Shown: positions 7,335-15,103 of the stretch, one piece after another | Position numbering within the stretch: the stretch's first letter is position 1 | Layout of the letters: the number at the start of each line of letters is the position of its first letter | Assembly (NCBI GenBank): GCA_031266315.1 | Contig: JAISBG010000239.1 | Coordinates: 1-16,744, forward strand | Direction of reading: 5' to 3' | Length of the DNA stretch: 16,744 bases | DNA from: Planctomycetaceae bacterium | GTDB lineage: Bacteria; Planctomycetota; Planctomycetia; Pirellulales; Thermoguttaceae | Translations under genes and position numbers: made by a program | Notes under the pieces: model-generated | What the model saw: the letters and a program-made list of their open reading frames with translations, nothing else | Database searches by the model: none | What the model was told of the DNA's origin: nothing

Positions 7335-7362
7335 TTGTCGTATTGCAAAACGGCGATATACT
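7335..7362 (+). promoter_or_regulatory. Candidate promoter of the small basic protein gene
   Basis: TTGTCG (7335-7340), a 16-nt spacer and TATACT (7357-7362, 5/6) precede a leader of about 130 nt. The leader holds a 6-bp hairpin AATACC-ATGAAC-GGTATT (7391-7408) and a GGCAA/TTGCC pairing downstream. Confidence 0.35.
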
Positions 7363-7499
7363 TTTTGATTCTAATTGTTTCCCTTTAGAGAATACCATGA
7401 ACGGTATTGGGTTGTTACGGAGTCGGCAACCTGAAATTTCAACATTTGCCGGTATTTAAAACCTGTATTAAGAAAAATAATAAGAATCGGAGTAATTTT

Positions 7500-7757
7500 A
7501 TGACTGTTGATAAAAGTTTACGAACACGAAAGGGAATTGTTCGAGCGCGAAATGTTCTGACCCGTGCTGAACGAATTGAAAAACTATTGCAACAAGATCG
7601 TTGGACAAAAACCGACGGACCGTTTAGTCTTCCTAAAGTCCGTGTCTATAAAATTGTTGTAAAAAAGAAGAAAAAGAAGAAAGGTGAAGAAGAAACGGCA
7701 ACCGCCGCCGCAACACCGGCTGCTTCGGTTGCTGCTTCCAAAACCAAAAAGAAATAG
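7500..7757 (+). CDS. Small basic protein (Chlamydiae/Verrucomicrobia/Planctomycetes family)
   Basis: This 85-residue, highly basic protein begins MTVDKSLRTRKGIVRARN, continues VLTRAERIEKLLQQDRW, then FSLPKVRVYKIV, and reaches a run of lysines. This order matches the small basic protein family described only from the PVC superphylum (the TIGR04137 model, as I recall it). Its role is unknown; the charge suggests RNA or ribosome binding, which is inference. After the lysine run the tail is Ala/Thr-rich (about residues 63-80) and ends KTKKK, somewhat longer than the simplest members. The ATG at 7500 has a GGAG 7 nt upstream. An in-frame upstream start at 7407 is not supported by the family. It is a good marker for the lineage of this contig. 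Confidence 0.92.
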   Translation: MTVDKSLRTRKGIVRARNVLTRAERIEKLLQQDRWTKTDGPFSLPKVRVYKIVVKKKKKKKGEEETATAAATPAASVAASKTKKK

Positions 7758-7900
7758 CGTTCCGGTAAATTACAACCCACAAAGTGAAAAAACAGGCAAC
7801 CTATTTTGTGTGTGCTTATTTTTTTGTTTCGTAAATATAGTGTTGCGACATCGGCAGACGGTGAATTTTTTGCCGTTGGACACATAAACAAATTAAGTCT

Positions 7901-7941
7901 AACAATTATCTCTTGACAATATTCAAGATAATTGTTGCAAT
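7901..7941 (+). promoter_or_regulatory. Candidate promoter with overlapping operator palindrome, copper locus
   Basis: A perfect 11-bp inverted repeat, AACAATTATCT (7901-7911) and AGATAATTGTT (7926-7936), brackets a perfect TTGACA (7913-7918). A 17-nt spacer leads to TGCAAT (7936-7941, 4/6 to -10). A protein bound to the palindrome would block the -35 and touch the -10, the layout expected of a repressor operator. No regulator gene lies in the window, so the factor is unknown. No T-run follows, so it is not a plausible terminator. Confidence 0.5.
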
Positions 7942-7997
7942 AAAAGACAATATTTTTAGATTAGTTTTTCAGGTTTATTTTTGTGCGGTTGGTTCCT

Positions 7998-8546
7998 ATG
8001 AAAGGTTTTTGTTGTAAAATAACGCAAAACAAGATGCTCCGGTGGATTACATCGGCGGCGGTTTTGTTTTACGTTCTTATTCCTTCGATTGGAACATGCC
8101 ATTGTTCCTGTTGCCAACATACCGCACAAGCCTCTCCATTGGTCGTCGATACCGAAATTTCCCACGTTGACACTGTTCACATTTCAGAAACGAAAACATG
8201 CTGTTGTTCAAAAAGTGAATCGATAAATGAATCAACAACGACTCTGTCGGCAAGGGAATTGCCGGAGAAGTTGCAAAAAAGTTGTTGCCGTTCAAAAGAA
8301 AAAACGCGGGAATCAGGGACTTGTCCTTGTTTGAAAGCTGTTGATGTTTCGCCTTTTGTGTTGGAAGTTGTTGTTCCGGTTTCGTCGTTGCAAGAAGAAG
8401 AACTGAAAAGTTTTTCGCCGTATCTGTTTGTTTTTCCGGCTCAACCTGATTCCTCTTTATTTGTTTTTCCTGATAAATTGCCGGTCAATTCGATGTTCTG
8501 TCTATCAATGCGCCTGCATCTTTTGCTAAACGTCATGCGGAATTGA
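7998..8546 (+). CDS. Cys-rich exported protein at head of the copper efflux locus
   Basis: I do not recognise a named family. The product has about 182 residues from this ATG. An in-frame GTG at 7983 with AGG upstream, or an ATG at 8034, are possible alternative starts. A hydrophobic segment (ITSAAVLFYVLIPSIG) near the N-terminus looks like a signal peptide or anchor. It is followed at once by a Cys cluster TCHCSCCQH, then TCCCSK, SCCRSK and TCPC, about 14 cysteines in all. The C-terminal part is hydrophobic (FSPYLFVFPAQP) and ends LLLNVMRN. Clustered cysteines right after an export signal suggest binding of soft metal ions outside the cytoplasm. Its place ahead of a CusB-like adaptor fits capture of Cu(I) or Ag(I), but this is inference. 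The next gene starts 111 bp downstream, and the two are probably co-transcribed. Confidence 0.7.
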   Translation: MKGFCCKITQNKMLRWITSAAVLFYVLIPSIGTCHCSCCQHTAQASPLVVDTEISHVDTVHISETKTCCCSKSESINESTTTLSARELPEKLQKSCCRSKEKTRESGTCPCLKAVDVSPFVLEVVVPVSSLQEEELKSFSPYLFVFPAQPDSSLFVFPDKLPVNSMFCLSMRLHLLLNVMRN

Positions 8547-8657
8547 CGTATCTTCGCTGTTATTTCCTGTTACTGAATTCTGATCCTCTTATCAATATCG
8601 CACATGTTCGGACGTGTTTTTTGTACGTTTGCGCCTTGTGTGGTAAAGGAGTTTATT

Positions 8658-10355
8658 ATGTCTCAAAAATCAACGTCTTCATTATTTGTTTTTACGTTAC
8701 TGATTGTGTTTACGTTTCTTGGTGCCGGAGTCGGTTGGTTCATTGCGCAACACCAACACACAACATCATCAGTTACCGGTTCGACTGAACGCAAAATCCT
8801 TTTTTACCAATCGCCGATGCATCCGTGGATTACGTCCGATAAACCCGGTAAGTGTACGATTTGCGGAATGGCACTTGCGCCGGTTTATGAAGGCGATACG
8901 GCTGTTACTGTTACAGGCGGTTCCGATTTCATTAAACTGGCGGACAGTACCGCTTCGGTGATTGGTGTTGCCGTAACACCGGCACGTGTTGCGCCGTTAC
9001 ATCGTACTTTGCGTGTTGCCGGTGTTATCAGTGATGATGAAACTCGTCATCGGGTTCTTTCGGCGCGGGTTCCGGGACGCATCGAAGAACTTCACGTTAA
9101 TCAGGTTGGCGTTGAAGTTGTTCACAATCAACCGTTGGCGGTTGTGTACAGTCCCGATGTTTTAACCGCGCAACGATTATATCTTGAAAACCGTCGTGTT
9201 GGAGTTAGCGGTGCGGTTTCCGCTTCGGAAATTGCTTCCAGCCGCGAAAAACTGCTTGCGTTTGGTCTTGTCGATGAAGATATTCAGAAACTGGAACAAA
9301 CCGAAACACCGGAAGCAATCCTTGTAATTCGTGCACCGTTTGACGGAACGGTTGTTTCCCGCAAAGCCTACGAAGGTCAATATGTCGATGTGAACGACGA
9401 ACTTTTTGAGATCGGCGATTTTTCGTCGCTTTGGTTTATCTTCGATGCTTATGAACGTGATTTTCCGCTACTAAAAATCGGACAGAACGTTGATGTTACA
9501 TTAACATCGCTTCCCGGAGAAACGGTAACAGCTCCTATTGCGTTTATTGATCCCAATTTGAATGAATCTACTCGAACGGCGCGGGTTCGTGTTGTCCTTC
9601 CTAATTCGTTACGCCGCATTTTGCACCGTCAAACGGCAAACGGAACCGTTCACATTGAATCCGCTCCGACGTTGCTGATTCCGCGCAGTGCGTTACTTTA
9701 TACCCGTGAACAACCTGCCGCTTATGTCGAACTTAGTGACGGAGTTTATCAGTTTCGACAATTAACGCTGGGTCATATCGGCGATGCGGATGCGGAAATT
9801 TTTGACGGAGTCCGTGAAGGAGAGAAAGTTGTTACACAAGCCGCCTTGTTGATTGACAGCCAAAGTCAACTTGCACATATTGCTGCAACATCAAATGAAA
9901 CAGCAGAAACGGATAAACCGGAATTGCCGACAACGTTGAATGTAACATTAACGACGCCGACTTTACTTCCGCCGGAACTTGTGGAAGCCGTTTTGAAAAT
10001 GACCGACGCACTTGCTTCCGATCATCTTGCCGATTATCAAAAATATTTGCCAACCGTATTGGATGCTGTACATAAAACAACGGGTACGGTTCATGAAATT
10101 TTGATGCCGTTTGCGGAAAAACTTATTTTCGGTACAGATTTGAAAGAGGTGCGCCGTCCGTTTGAACCTTTCAGCAACGCTGTTGCGGATATTGTGCGAA
10201 CACAACCGGAAGCGGAACGTCAGGCAAAAATTTTCCAATGTCCGATGTCACCGGTACTTGGCACAGCACGTTGGATTCAAAAGGACAATGCCGAAACACG
10301 GAATCCCTTTTTCGGTTCGGAAATGTTGAACTGCGGCGTCGAATTACACAAATAA
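8658..10355 (+). CDS. cusB: CusB-type RND efflux adaptor with heavy-metal-binding and DUF3347-like domains
   Basis: This 565-residue periplasmic adaptor (membrane fusion protein) would link an inner-membrane RND pump to an outer-membrane channel. An N-terminal anchor spans about residues 8-30. A heavy-metal-binding domain follows at about 48-78 (YQSPMHPW, DKPGKCTICGM, APVY). The lipoyl/hairpin/beta-barrel core runs on from there (LHVNQVGVEVV, IRAPFDGTVVSRKAYEGQYV, FSSLWFIFDAYERD, LPRS-type IPRSALLY). The last ~129 residues are a DUF3347-like domain ending in CPMSPVLG, NPFFGSEMLNCG, with Cys at 528 and 559. The ATG at 8658 has AAAGGA 7 nt upstream. The same C-terminal domain forms the bulk of the next gene's product. 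With the following cusA-like pump it makes up two of the three parts of a copper/silver exporter. Confidence 0.9.
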   Translation: MSQKSTSSLFVFTLLIVFTFLGAGVGWFIAQHQHTTSSVTGSTERKILFYQSPMHPWITSDKPGKCTICGMALAPVYEGDTAVTVTGGSDFIKLADSTASVIGVAVTPARVAPLHRTLRVAGVISDDETRHRVLSARVPGRIEELHVNQVGVEVVHNQPLAVVYSPDVLTAQRLYLENRRVGVSGAVSASEIASSREKLLAFGLVDEDIQKLEQTETPEAILVIRAPFDGTVVSRKAYEGQYVDVNDELFEIGDFSSLWFIFDAYERDFPLLKIGQNVDVTLTSLPGETVTAPIAFIDPNLNESTRTARVRVVLPNSLRRILHRQTANGTVHIESAPTLLIPRSALLYTREQPAAYVELSDGVYQFRQLTLGHIGDADAEIFDGVREGEKVVTQAALLIDSQSQLAHIAATSNETAETDKPELPTTLNVTLTTPTLLPPELVEAVLKMTDALASDHLADYQKYLPTVLDAVHKTTGTVHEILMPFAEKLIFGTDLKEVRRPFEPFSNAVADIVRTQPEAERQAKIFQCPMSPVLGTARWIQKDNAETRNPFFGSEMLNCGVELHK

Positions 10356-10562
10356 TATCGTAATAAATATCAAACCAAAACCAATAACGAATATATTCAT
10401 CACACTTGAATTTTGGTTTTTAAGACAGTGTTCATTGTTCGTCATGCCCCTTACTAAGTTGCGAATAAATTATTGTTCGGATAACATAAAATAATAAAGT
10501 TATTTATTGTCCCACAAATATTGTTTATTGTTCATTACTTATTTTAACAAGGAGAACCTATT

Positions 10563-11102
10563 ATGAGAAAGTTTTTTCTATTTGTTACAATTGTTGCAAC
10601 ATTTTTGACCTTGCCGTTTGTTTTCGCGGACGAATTTTCTGTTGCGGATACGAATAAAGACGGGGTTATCAGCAAGGAAGAATTTAACGCGTATCTCTCT
10701 GTCGGAACCGTAACACTTCCGCCGGCGTTGGTGCAAAGTCTTTCAGATGCCGCAACTGCATTGGCAAAAGATGATCTTGCCGGTTACAAAAAACATTTGC
10801 CCGCAATACTCGAGTCGGTCAAACAAACAACCGGCGCGGTTCGCGCAACGTTATTGCCGTTGTCGGAACGGCTTGTTCCCGGCACCGACTTAAAAACGGC
10901 ACGGAAACCGTTCGAGCCGTTTAGTAACGCCGCTGCAAATTTTGTGCTGGCGCAACCGGCGTCCAGCCGTCAGGCAAAAGTGTTTCAATGCCCGATGTCG
11001 CCAGTTCTTGGCGTTGGACGTTGGATACAAAAAGACAATCCGAAGTTACAAAATCCATTTTTCGGTTCGCAAATGCTTACATGCGGAAACGAATTGAAAT
11101 AA
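10563..11102 (+). CDS. Secreted EF-hand plus DUF3347-like protein
   Basis: This 179-residue protein has a signal peptide (residues 1-22, cleavage likely after PFVFA). One EF-hand loop follows (DTNKDGVISKEE, residues 29-40), with Asp, Asn, Asp and Glu at calcium-ligand positions. From about residue 50 to the end it is a DUF3347-like domain, more than half identical by eye to the C-terminus of the adaptor encoded just upstream. Shared features include TDLKxxRxPFEPFSNA, QAKxFQCPMSPVLG, RWIQKDN and NPFFGSxMLxCG. The two cysteines (143, 174) and nearby methionines could bind Cu(I) or Ag(I). The Shine-Dalgarno AAGGAG ends 8 nt before the ATG. It lies between the adaptor and pump genes, so a soluble periplasmic metal carrier for the pump is a reasonable inference. 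The gene seems to have arisen by duplication of the adaptor's C-terminal domain, or the reverse. Confidence 0.85.
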   Translation: MRKFFLFVTIVATFLTLPFVFADEFSVADTNKDGVISKEEFNAYLSVGTVTLPPALVQSLSDAATALAKDDLAGYKKHLPAILESVKQTTGAVRATLLPLSERLVPGTDLKTARKPFEPFSNAAANFVLAQPASSRQAKVFQCPMSPVLGVGRWIQKDNPKLQNPFFGSQMLTCGNELK

Positions 11103-11127
11103 ACAAATCATGTTTCGGATTATAATA

Positions 11128-11161
11128 AACGGAGGATAATACGGGCTGTTTATCCTCCGTT
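11128..11161 (+). terminator. Perfect 12-bp stem-loop between the EF-hand gene and cusA
   Basis: AACGGAGGATAA (11128-11139) pairs exactly with TTATCCTCCGTT (11150-11161) across a 10-nt loop. A T-rich stretch follows some 20 bases later, but there is no immediate T-run. It lies 26 nt after the EF-hand gene stop and 73 nt before cusA. It may be a terminator, a processing/stability hairpin or an attenuator limiting pump expression. The left arm contains GGAGG, so the stem would hide a Shine-Dalgarno-like word. Confidence 0.5.
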
Positions 11162-11234
11162 CCTTCGCATTTCCTAATTTATTTTTCGTTTCTTTTTTTA
11201 CTTTTCAATTTTTCATTTGTCAGGTCGATATTTT

Positions 11235-14200
11235 ATGATCAATACAATAATTCATTGGTCGCTTCATAATCGTTTTTTAGTAATCGCATTATTTCTTGGC
11301 GTTTGTGGTTGGGGAGTTCATGCGCTGCAGACAACACCAATGGACGCTCTTCCTGATCTTTCGGAAAATCAGGTAATCGTTTATGCTGATTGGTCAGGGC
11401 GTTCACCGCAGGAAGTTGAGGATCAAATTACGTATCCGCTTTCTGTTTCATTGCAAGGTCTTGCCGGAGTTAAAACGGTTCGCGCAACATCAATGTTTGG
11501 TTTTTCGTTTCTGACGGTGATTTTTGAAGATAAAATTGAAACGTATTTTGCCCGAACACGTGTTCTCGAACGTCTCAACTCGCTCGGCGCATTGTTGCCG
11601 GAAGGAGTGAGCGCACGTCTTGGACCGGACGCGACCGGACTTGGTTGGGTGTATCAATATTATCTGAAAACCGACGCCAACGCCGAACAAGACCTCGGCT
11701 CACTCCGAACACTTCAGGACACCTATATTCGTTACCAACTTGCTTCTGTTCCGGGTGTTGCGGAAATCGGCAGTCTGGGCGGTTTTGTCCGTCAATATCA
11801 AGTGGAAGTCTCGTCGCTTCAACTCAAGCAATACGATATTTCACTTGGTCAAATCATGGATGCGCTTGTTACAAGTAATCTCAATATCGGCGGAAAAACT
11901 CTTGAAGAAAATGGTTCCGAATTTGTTGTTCGCGGTATTGGTCTTGTGAATGATGTTACTGATATTGAATCAATACCGATTCTTGCACGTAACGGTATTC
12001 CGCTTTATCTTCGTGACGTGGCACACGTCCAGATTGGCGGTGATTTCCGGCGCGGCACTCTTGATATTAACGGACAAGAAGTTGTCGGCGGAATTGTTGT
12101 AATGCGTTACGGTGAAAACGCTTATAAAGTGATTCAGGATATAAAAACACGTATCAATGCAATTCAAAGCGGTTTACCAAAAGGAGTTACCATTGAACCT
12201 TTTTATGACCGTAGCGATTTGATCAGTCGCGCCATTGATACACTCAAAGCCGCTCTCGTTGAAGAAATTATTCTTGTTACGTTAGCGCATATTTTGTTTC
12301 TTTTTCATTTTAGGTCGATTCTTATTGTAACAATTCCGTTGCCCAGCGCGATTCTTATTTCGTTTATTTTAATGAACCAATTCGGTATTCCGTCACATAT
12401 TATGTCTTTGACCGGTATTGCTATTTCGATTGGCGTTTTGGTGGACGCGGGAATTGTGATGACGGAAAATGTGATTCGGTATTGCGAACGTGCTTTGGAA
12501 GAAAAGAAAATAACAAACCGTTCGGCAAATCTAACCGCTGCCGAAATTTTTCAATTAACGTTGCAGGCAAGCGCACAAGTTGGACGACCGATGTTCTTTT
12601 CGATGGCGATTATTATTCTTGCTTTTGTACCGGTATTTTTACTTACCGGTCAGGAAGGCAAACTGTTTCATCCGCTCGCTTACACAAAAACATTTGCGTT
12701 GATTGGAGCCGTACTGCTTGCTGTTACAGTTGTTCCTGTTTTTTGCACAATATTAGTTCGGGGACAGTTTCGTGCGGAAGATCAGAATATCCTGATGAAA
12801 TTTTTGTTGCGGATTTACGATCCTGCTCTTGATTGGTCGCTTCGTCATACTAAAACCGTATTGAGCGGAGCGGCGTTGTTACTTATTGTTGCGCTGATTC
12901 TTGCTTTTGGTTTACCGCAACGTGTTAATAACGTACTGATTTCCTTTTCCGCACCTTATTTTCCAATTCCGGCATTTCAAGGTTTTGGTTCGGAATTTAT
13001 GCCGACATTGGAAGAAGGCAGTTTACTTTTCATGCCTGTTTTGTTGCCCGCGACTTCGTTGACGGAAGTGAAACGAATTATGGCGTGGCAGGACAAAGTG
13101 ATGAGTGAATATCCCGAAGTCGTAACAGCAGCCGGAAAACTCGGACGTTCCGACACCGCAACCGATCCGGCACCGGTTGAAATGATTGAAACAACAATTA
13201 CGCTTAAACCGCCGTCTCAGTGGCGACCTGGAATTACGAAACAAAAAATTATTACCGATTTAAGCGAACTTCTCACTCAAGTACCGGGGTACACGCCGGG
13301 ATTTTTGCAACCGATAGAAAACCGGATTCTGATGACCAGTACAGGGATTCGCGCTCAAGTGGGTGTTAAGATTTTCGGCGATGATTTACATTCGTTACAG
13401 AAAAAAGCGTTTGAAGTGGAACGGATTATTTCCGGTATTTCCGGCGCAACTGGTGTGGCACCGTCGCGTGATCAGGGAAAACCGTATCTTGAAATCATTG
13501 TTAATCGTAACGCAATGGGACGTTACGGACTTCACGCCGCCGACATTTTGCAATATGTGGAAACGGGGTTGGGCGGAACGAATGTTACAACAACAATTAA
13601 AGGACGGGAACGATGGGCAATTCAAGTACGTCTTGACCGTAGTGATCGAGATGATATTGAAAAACTCGGCGAACTGTTGATTCCGACACCCAGCGGTTTA
13701 ATGATTCCGATGGAACAAGTTACGGAAATTAAACGTGTAATCGGTCCCAACGAAATATCGAGCGAAAATGGTAGGCTTCGTGTTTATGTACAAGCCAATG
13801 TGATGGATCGTGATTCGGGCGGTTTTGTTGCGGAAATCAAATCGCGTATCGAAAAAGAGATTCATCTTGAATCCGGTCAGACGATTGAGTACAGCGGTCA
13901 GTACGAAAATCAACTTCATGCTCGTCGAACATTGATGGTAGTTTTTCCGACGGTGATTCTTGTGATTTTCCTTTTGCTTGTTATGACGTTTCGGTCAACC
14001 GGTGAAGCGGCTCATGTTTTATTGGCGGTTCCATTTGCGTTGACGGGCGGTGTGATTTTGCAAGCGGCAATGGGATTTAATTTTAGTGTTGCCGTTTGGG
14101 TGGGGTACATTGCACTTTTTGGTACGGCAATTCAGACCGGAATTATTATGGTGGTTTATCTGGAAGAATCTGTACAAAAAGCACTTGAAACCAAAGGTTC

Positions 14201-14474
14201 GCAATTGACATACAAGGAATTTATTGATGCGGTTAAAACGGGAGCAAGATTACGGTTACGTCCTAAAGTGATGACAGTGGCAACAACAATTGCATCATTG
14301 TTACCGATTTTTTGGAGTACGCGCACCGGCGCGGAAATTATGCAACCGCTGGCAACTCCGGTTGTCGGCGGCATGATTTCCAGCCTGCTTCACATTTTAA
14401 TCGTAACACCCGTTCTGTTTGTATTGTTGCACTATAAAGAATTGACCATCAAAGAATCAGTAACAAAAAATTGA
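11235..14474 (+). CDS. cusA: CusA-type heavy-metal RND efflux pump (Cu(I)/Ag(I))
   Basis: This 1079-residue inner-membrane proton-driven transporter belongs to the heavy-metal-efflux RND family. The N-terminal TM helix (about 12-32) is followed by MDALPDLSENQVIVYADWSG, a family hallmark. Two clusters of TM helices (from about 335 and about 885) frame two periplasmic domains. In TM4 the DAGIVMTENV motif carries the proton-relay Asp at 404. Three methionines at about 600 (LLFMP), 650 (PVEMIE) and 700 (RILMTS) align in context and spacing with E. coli CusA M573, M623 and M672, which bind Cu(I)/Ag(I); this favours a CusA-type pump over a CzcA-type one. In TM11 the segment reads GTAIQTGIIM, with Gln where E. 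coli CusA is thought to have a relay Glu; this variant seems common in relatives. The ATG at 11235 is preferred over an upstream TTG at 11217. No outer-membrane channel gene follows. Confidence 0.93.
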   Translation: MINTIIHWSLHNRFLVIALFLGVCGWGVHALQTTPMDALPDLSENQVIVYADWSGRSPQEVEDQITYPLSVSLQGLAGVKTVRATSMFGFSFLTVIFEDKIETYFARTRVLERLNSLGALLPEGVSARLGPDATGLGWVYQYYLKTDANAEQDLGSLRTLQDTYIRYQLASVPGVAEIGSLGGFVRQYQVEVSSLQLKQYDISLGQIMDALVTSNLNIGGKTLEENGSEFVVRGIGLVNDVTDIESIPILARNGIPLYLRDVAHVQIGGDFRRGTLDINGQEVVGGIVVMRYGENAYKVIQDIKTRINAIQSGLPKGVTIEPFYDRSDLISRAIDTLKAALVEEIILVTLAHILFLFHFRSILIVTIPLPSAILISFILMNQFGIPSHIMSLTGIAISIGVLVDAGIVMTENVIRYCERALEEKKITNRSANLTAAEIFQLTLQASAQVGRPMFFSMAIIILAFVPVFLLTGQEGKLFHPLAYTKTFALIGAVLLAVTVVPVFCTILVRGQFRAEDQNILMKFLLRIYDPALDWSLRHTKTVLSGAALLLIVALILAFGLPQRVNNVLISFSAPYFPIPAFQGFGSEFMPTLEEGSLLFMPVLLPATSLTEVKRIMAWQDKVMSEYPEVVTAAGKLGRSDTATDPAPVEMIETTITLKPPSQWRPGITKQKIITDLSELLTQVPGYTPGFLQPIENRILMTSTGIRAQVGVKIFGDDLHSLQKKAFEVERIISGISGATGVAPSRDQGKPYLEIIVNRNAMGRYGLHAADILQYVETGLGGTNVTTTIKGRERWAIQVRLDRSDRDDIEKLGELLIPTPSGLMIPMEQVTEIKRVIGPNEISSENGRLRVYVQANVMDRDSGGFVAEIKSRIEKEIHLESGQTIEYSGQYENQLHARRTLMVVFPTVILVIFLLLVMTFRSTGEAAHVLLAVPFALTGGVILQAAMGFNFSVAVWVGYIALFGTAIQTGIIMVVYLEESVQKALETKGSQLTYKEFIDAVKTGARLRLRPKVMTVATTIASLLPIFWSTRTGAEIMQPLATPVVGGMISSLLHILIVTPVLFVLLHYKELTIKESVTKN

Positions 14475-14832
14475 ACTGTTCATAAAATTAACCCGTCATG
14501 TTGCGGCGGATTGGTTTTGTTGGACATTCGCTGTATTTTTTATAACTATCATTTCCGTTGCAACGTATCATGCTGTAGTATCAATTACCGTTGCGACCGT
14601 CCAGCGAACCTTTTAATAAATTGTCTACCTCCTCTAAATCAATAAAAAATTCACATCAATTCGTGAACACTAGGAAAATTTTCTCAAAAAAAAGATTTCT
14701 CTTGACATCCGGGATTGTTTCTGATAATATTTGCATCTCATTCAATGGCGATACATAGTTTTTGCCGTATTGTTTTGCGGTAAATGTTTCGCGATTATTT
14801 CGATAAAACCTTATAAAATAAGGAACTTAACA
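14475..14832. other. Intergenic region with degraded repeat
   Basis: There is no credible gene in this stretch. At about 14589-14620 a segment containing TTGCGACCGTCCAGCGAACC followed by TTTTAATAAA resembles the hairpin core of the family 1 repeats (compare CCGTCCGCTGGACGG and CTTTTAGCAAATAG). No recognisable ends are left. The 3' end of the region holds the candidate promoter at 14702-14728. Confidence 0.4.
14702..14728 (+). promoter_or_regulatory. Candidate promoter of the prepilin-leader fragment
   Basis: A perfect TTGACA (14702-14707) and GATAAT (14723-14728, 5/6) lie with a short 15-nt spacer, about 100 nt upstream of the ATG at 14833. An alternative -10, TAATAT (14725-14730), would give 17 nt. 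An AAGGA Shine-Dalgarno lies 8 nt before the ATG, so the start of the broken gene still has intact expression signals. Confidence 0.4.
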
Positions 14833-15103
14833 ATGAAAAACTTTGTTGAAAACGCTTTGAAAAATTCACGGAACCATTTAGTAAAAAATTCGGTGAAAAG
14901 TCAAATGTTAAAATGGGCAAGCGAGGGGGGGGGGGGCAGTATATGGTGTATATGGTAAAAAGTTAAGAACGGAAAGTGGAAAATGCTCGCTTTCTCAATA
15001 CTTTTCCGCAAAATTCTTACAACTCCTTCGTTCTTCACCGTTCGGCTTCACGTTAGTCGAACTTCTTGTAATGATTGCGATTTTATCTGCTGCAACATGG
15101 TAG
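14833..15103 (+). pseudogene. Truncated prepilin-type (DUF1559-like) leader, frameshifted at a 12-G tract
   Basis: From the ATG the frame reads MKNFVENALKNSRNHL and on to KWASEGGGG, then ends at a stop (14956-14958) because of a run of 12 G (14925-14936). Removing one G restores a frame that continues YGVYGKKLRTESGKC, SLSQYFSAKFLQLLRSS, then PFGFTLVELLVMIAI, and stops at TAG 15101-15103 after about 89 residues. GFTLVELLV with G/F cleavage and Glu at +5 is the type IV prepilin N-terminal methylation motif, usual in planctomycete DUF1559 proteins. The rest of the hydrophobic helix and the whole body are missing. Sequence from about 15102 on matches the family 2 repeat, so an insertion or rearrangement probably cut the gene. 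The leader before the cleavage site would be unusually long (about 71 residues). Confidence 0.75.

Noticed and set aside
7660..7757. Lysine-run and Ala-rich tail of the small basic protein as a frameshift artefact
   Set aside because: A lysine run after the KVRV segment is normal for this family, and the frame ends cleanly with KTKKK and a stop.
7646..7891. Minus-strand open frame with a poly-Phe run opposite the small basic protein
   Set aside because: It is the antisense of the lysine run and has no start signal or family match.
12482..12832. 116-aa plus-strand open frame inside cusA
   Set aside because: It is a shadow of the conserved pump frame; its Cys/Ser-rich composition results from reading the hydrophobic coding frame out of phase.
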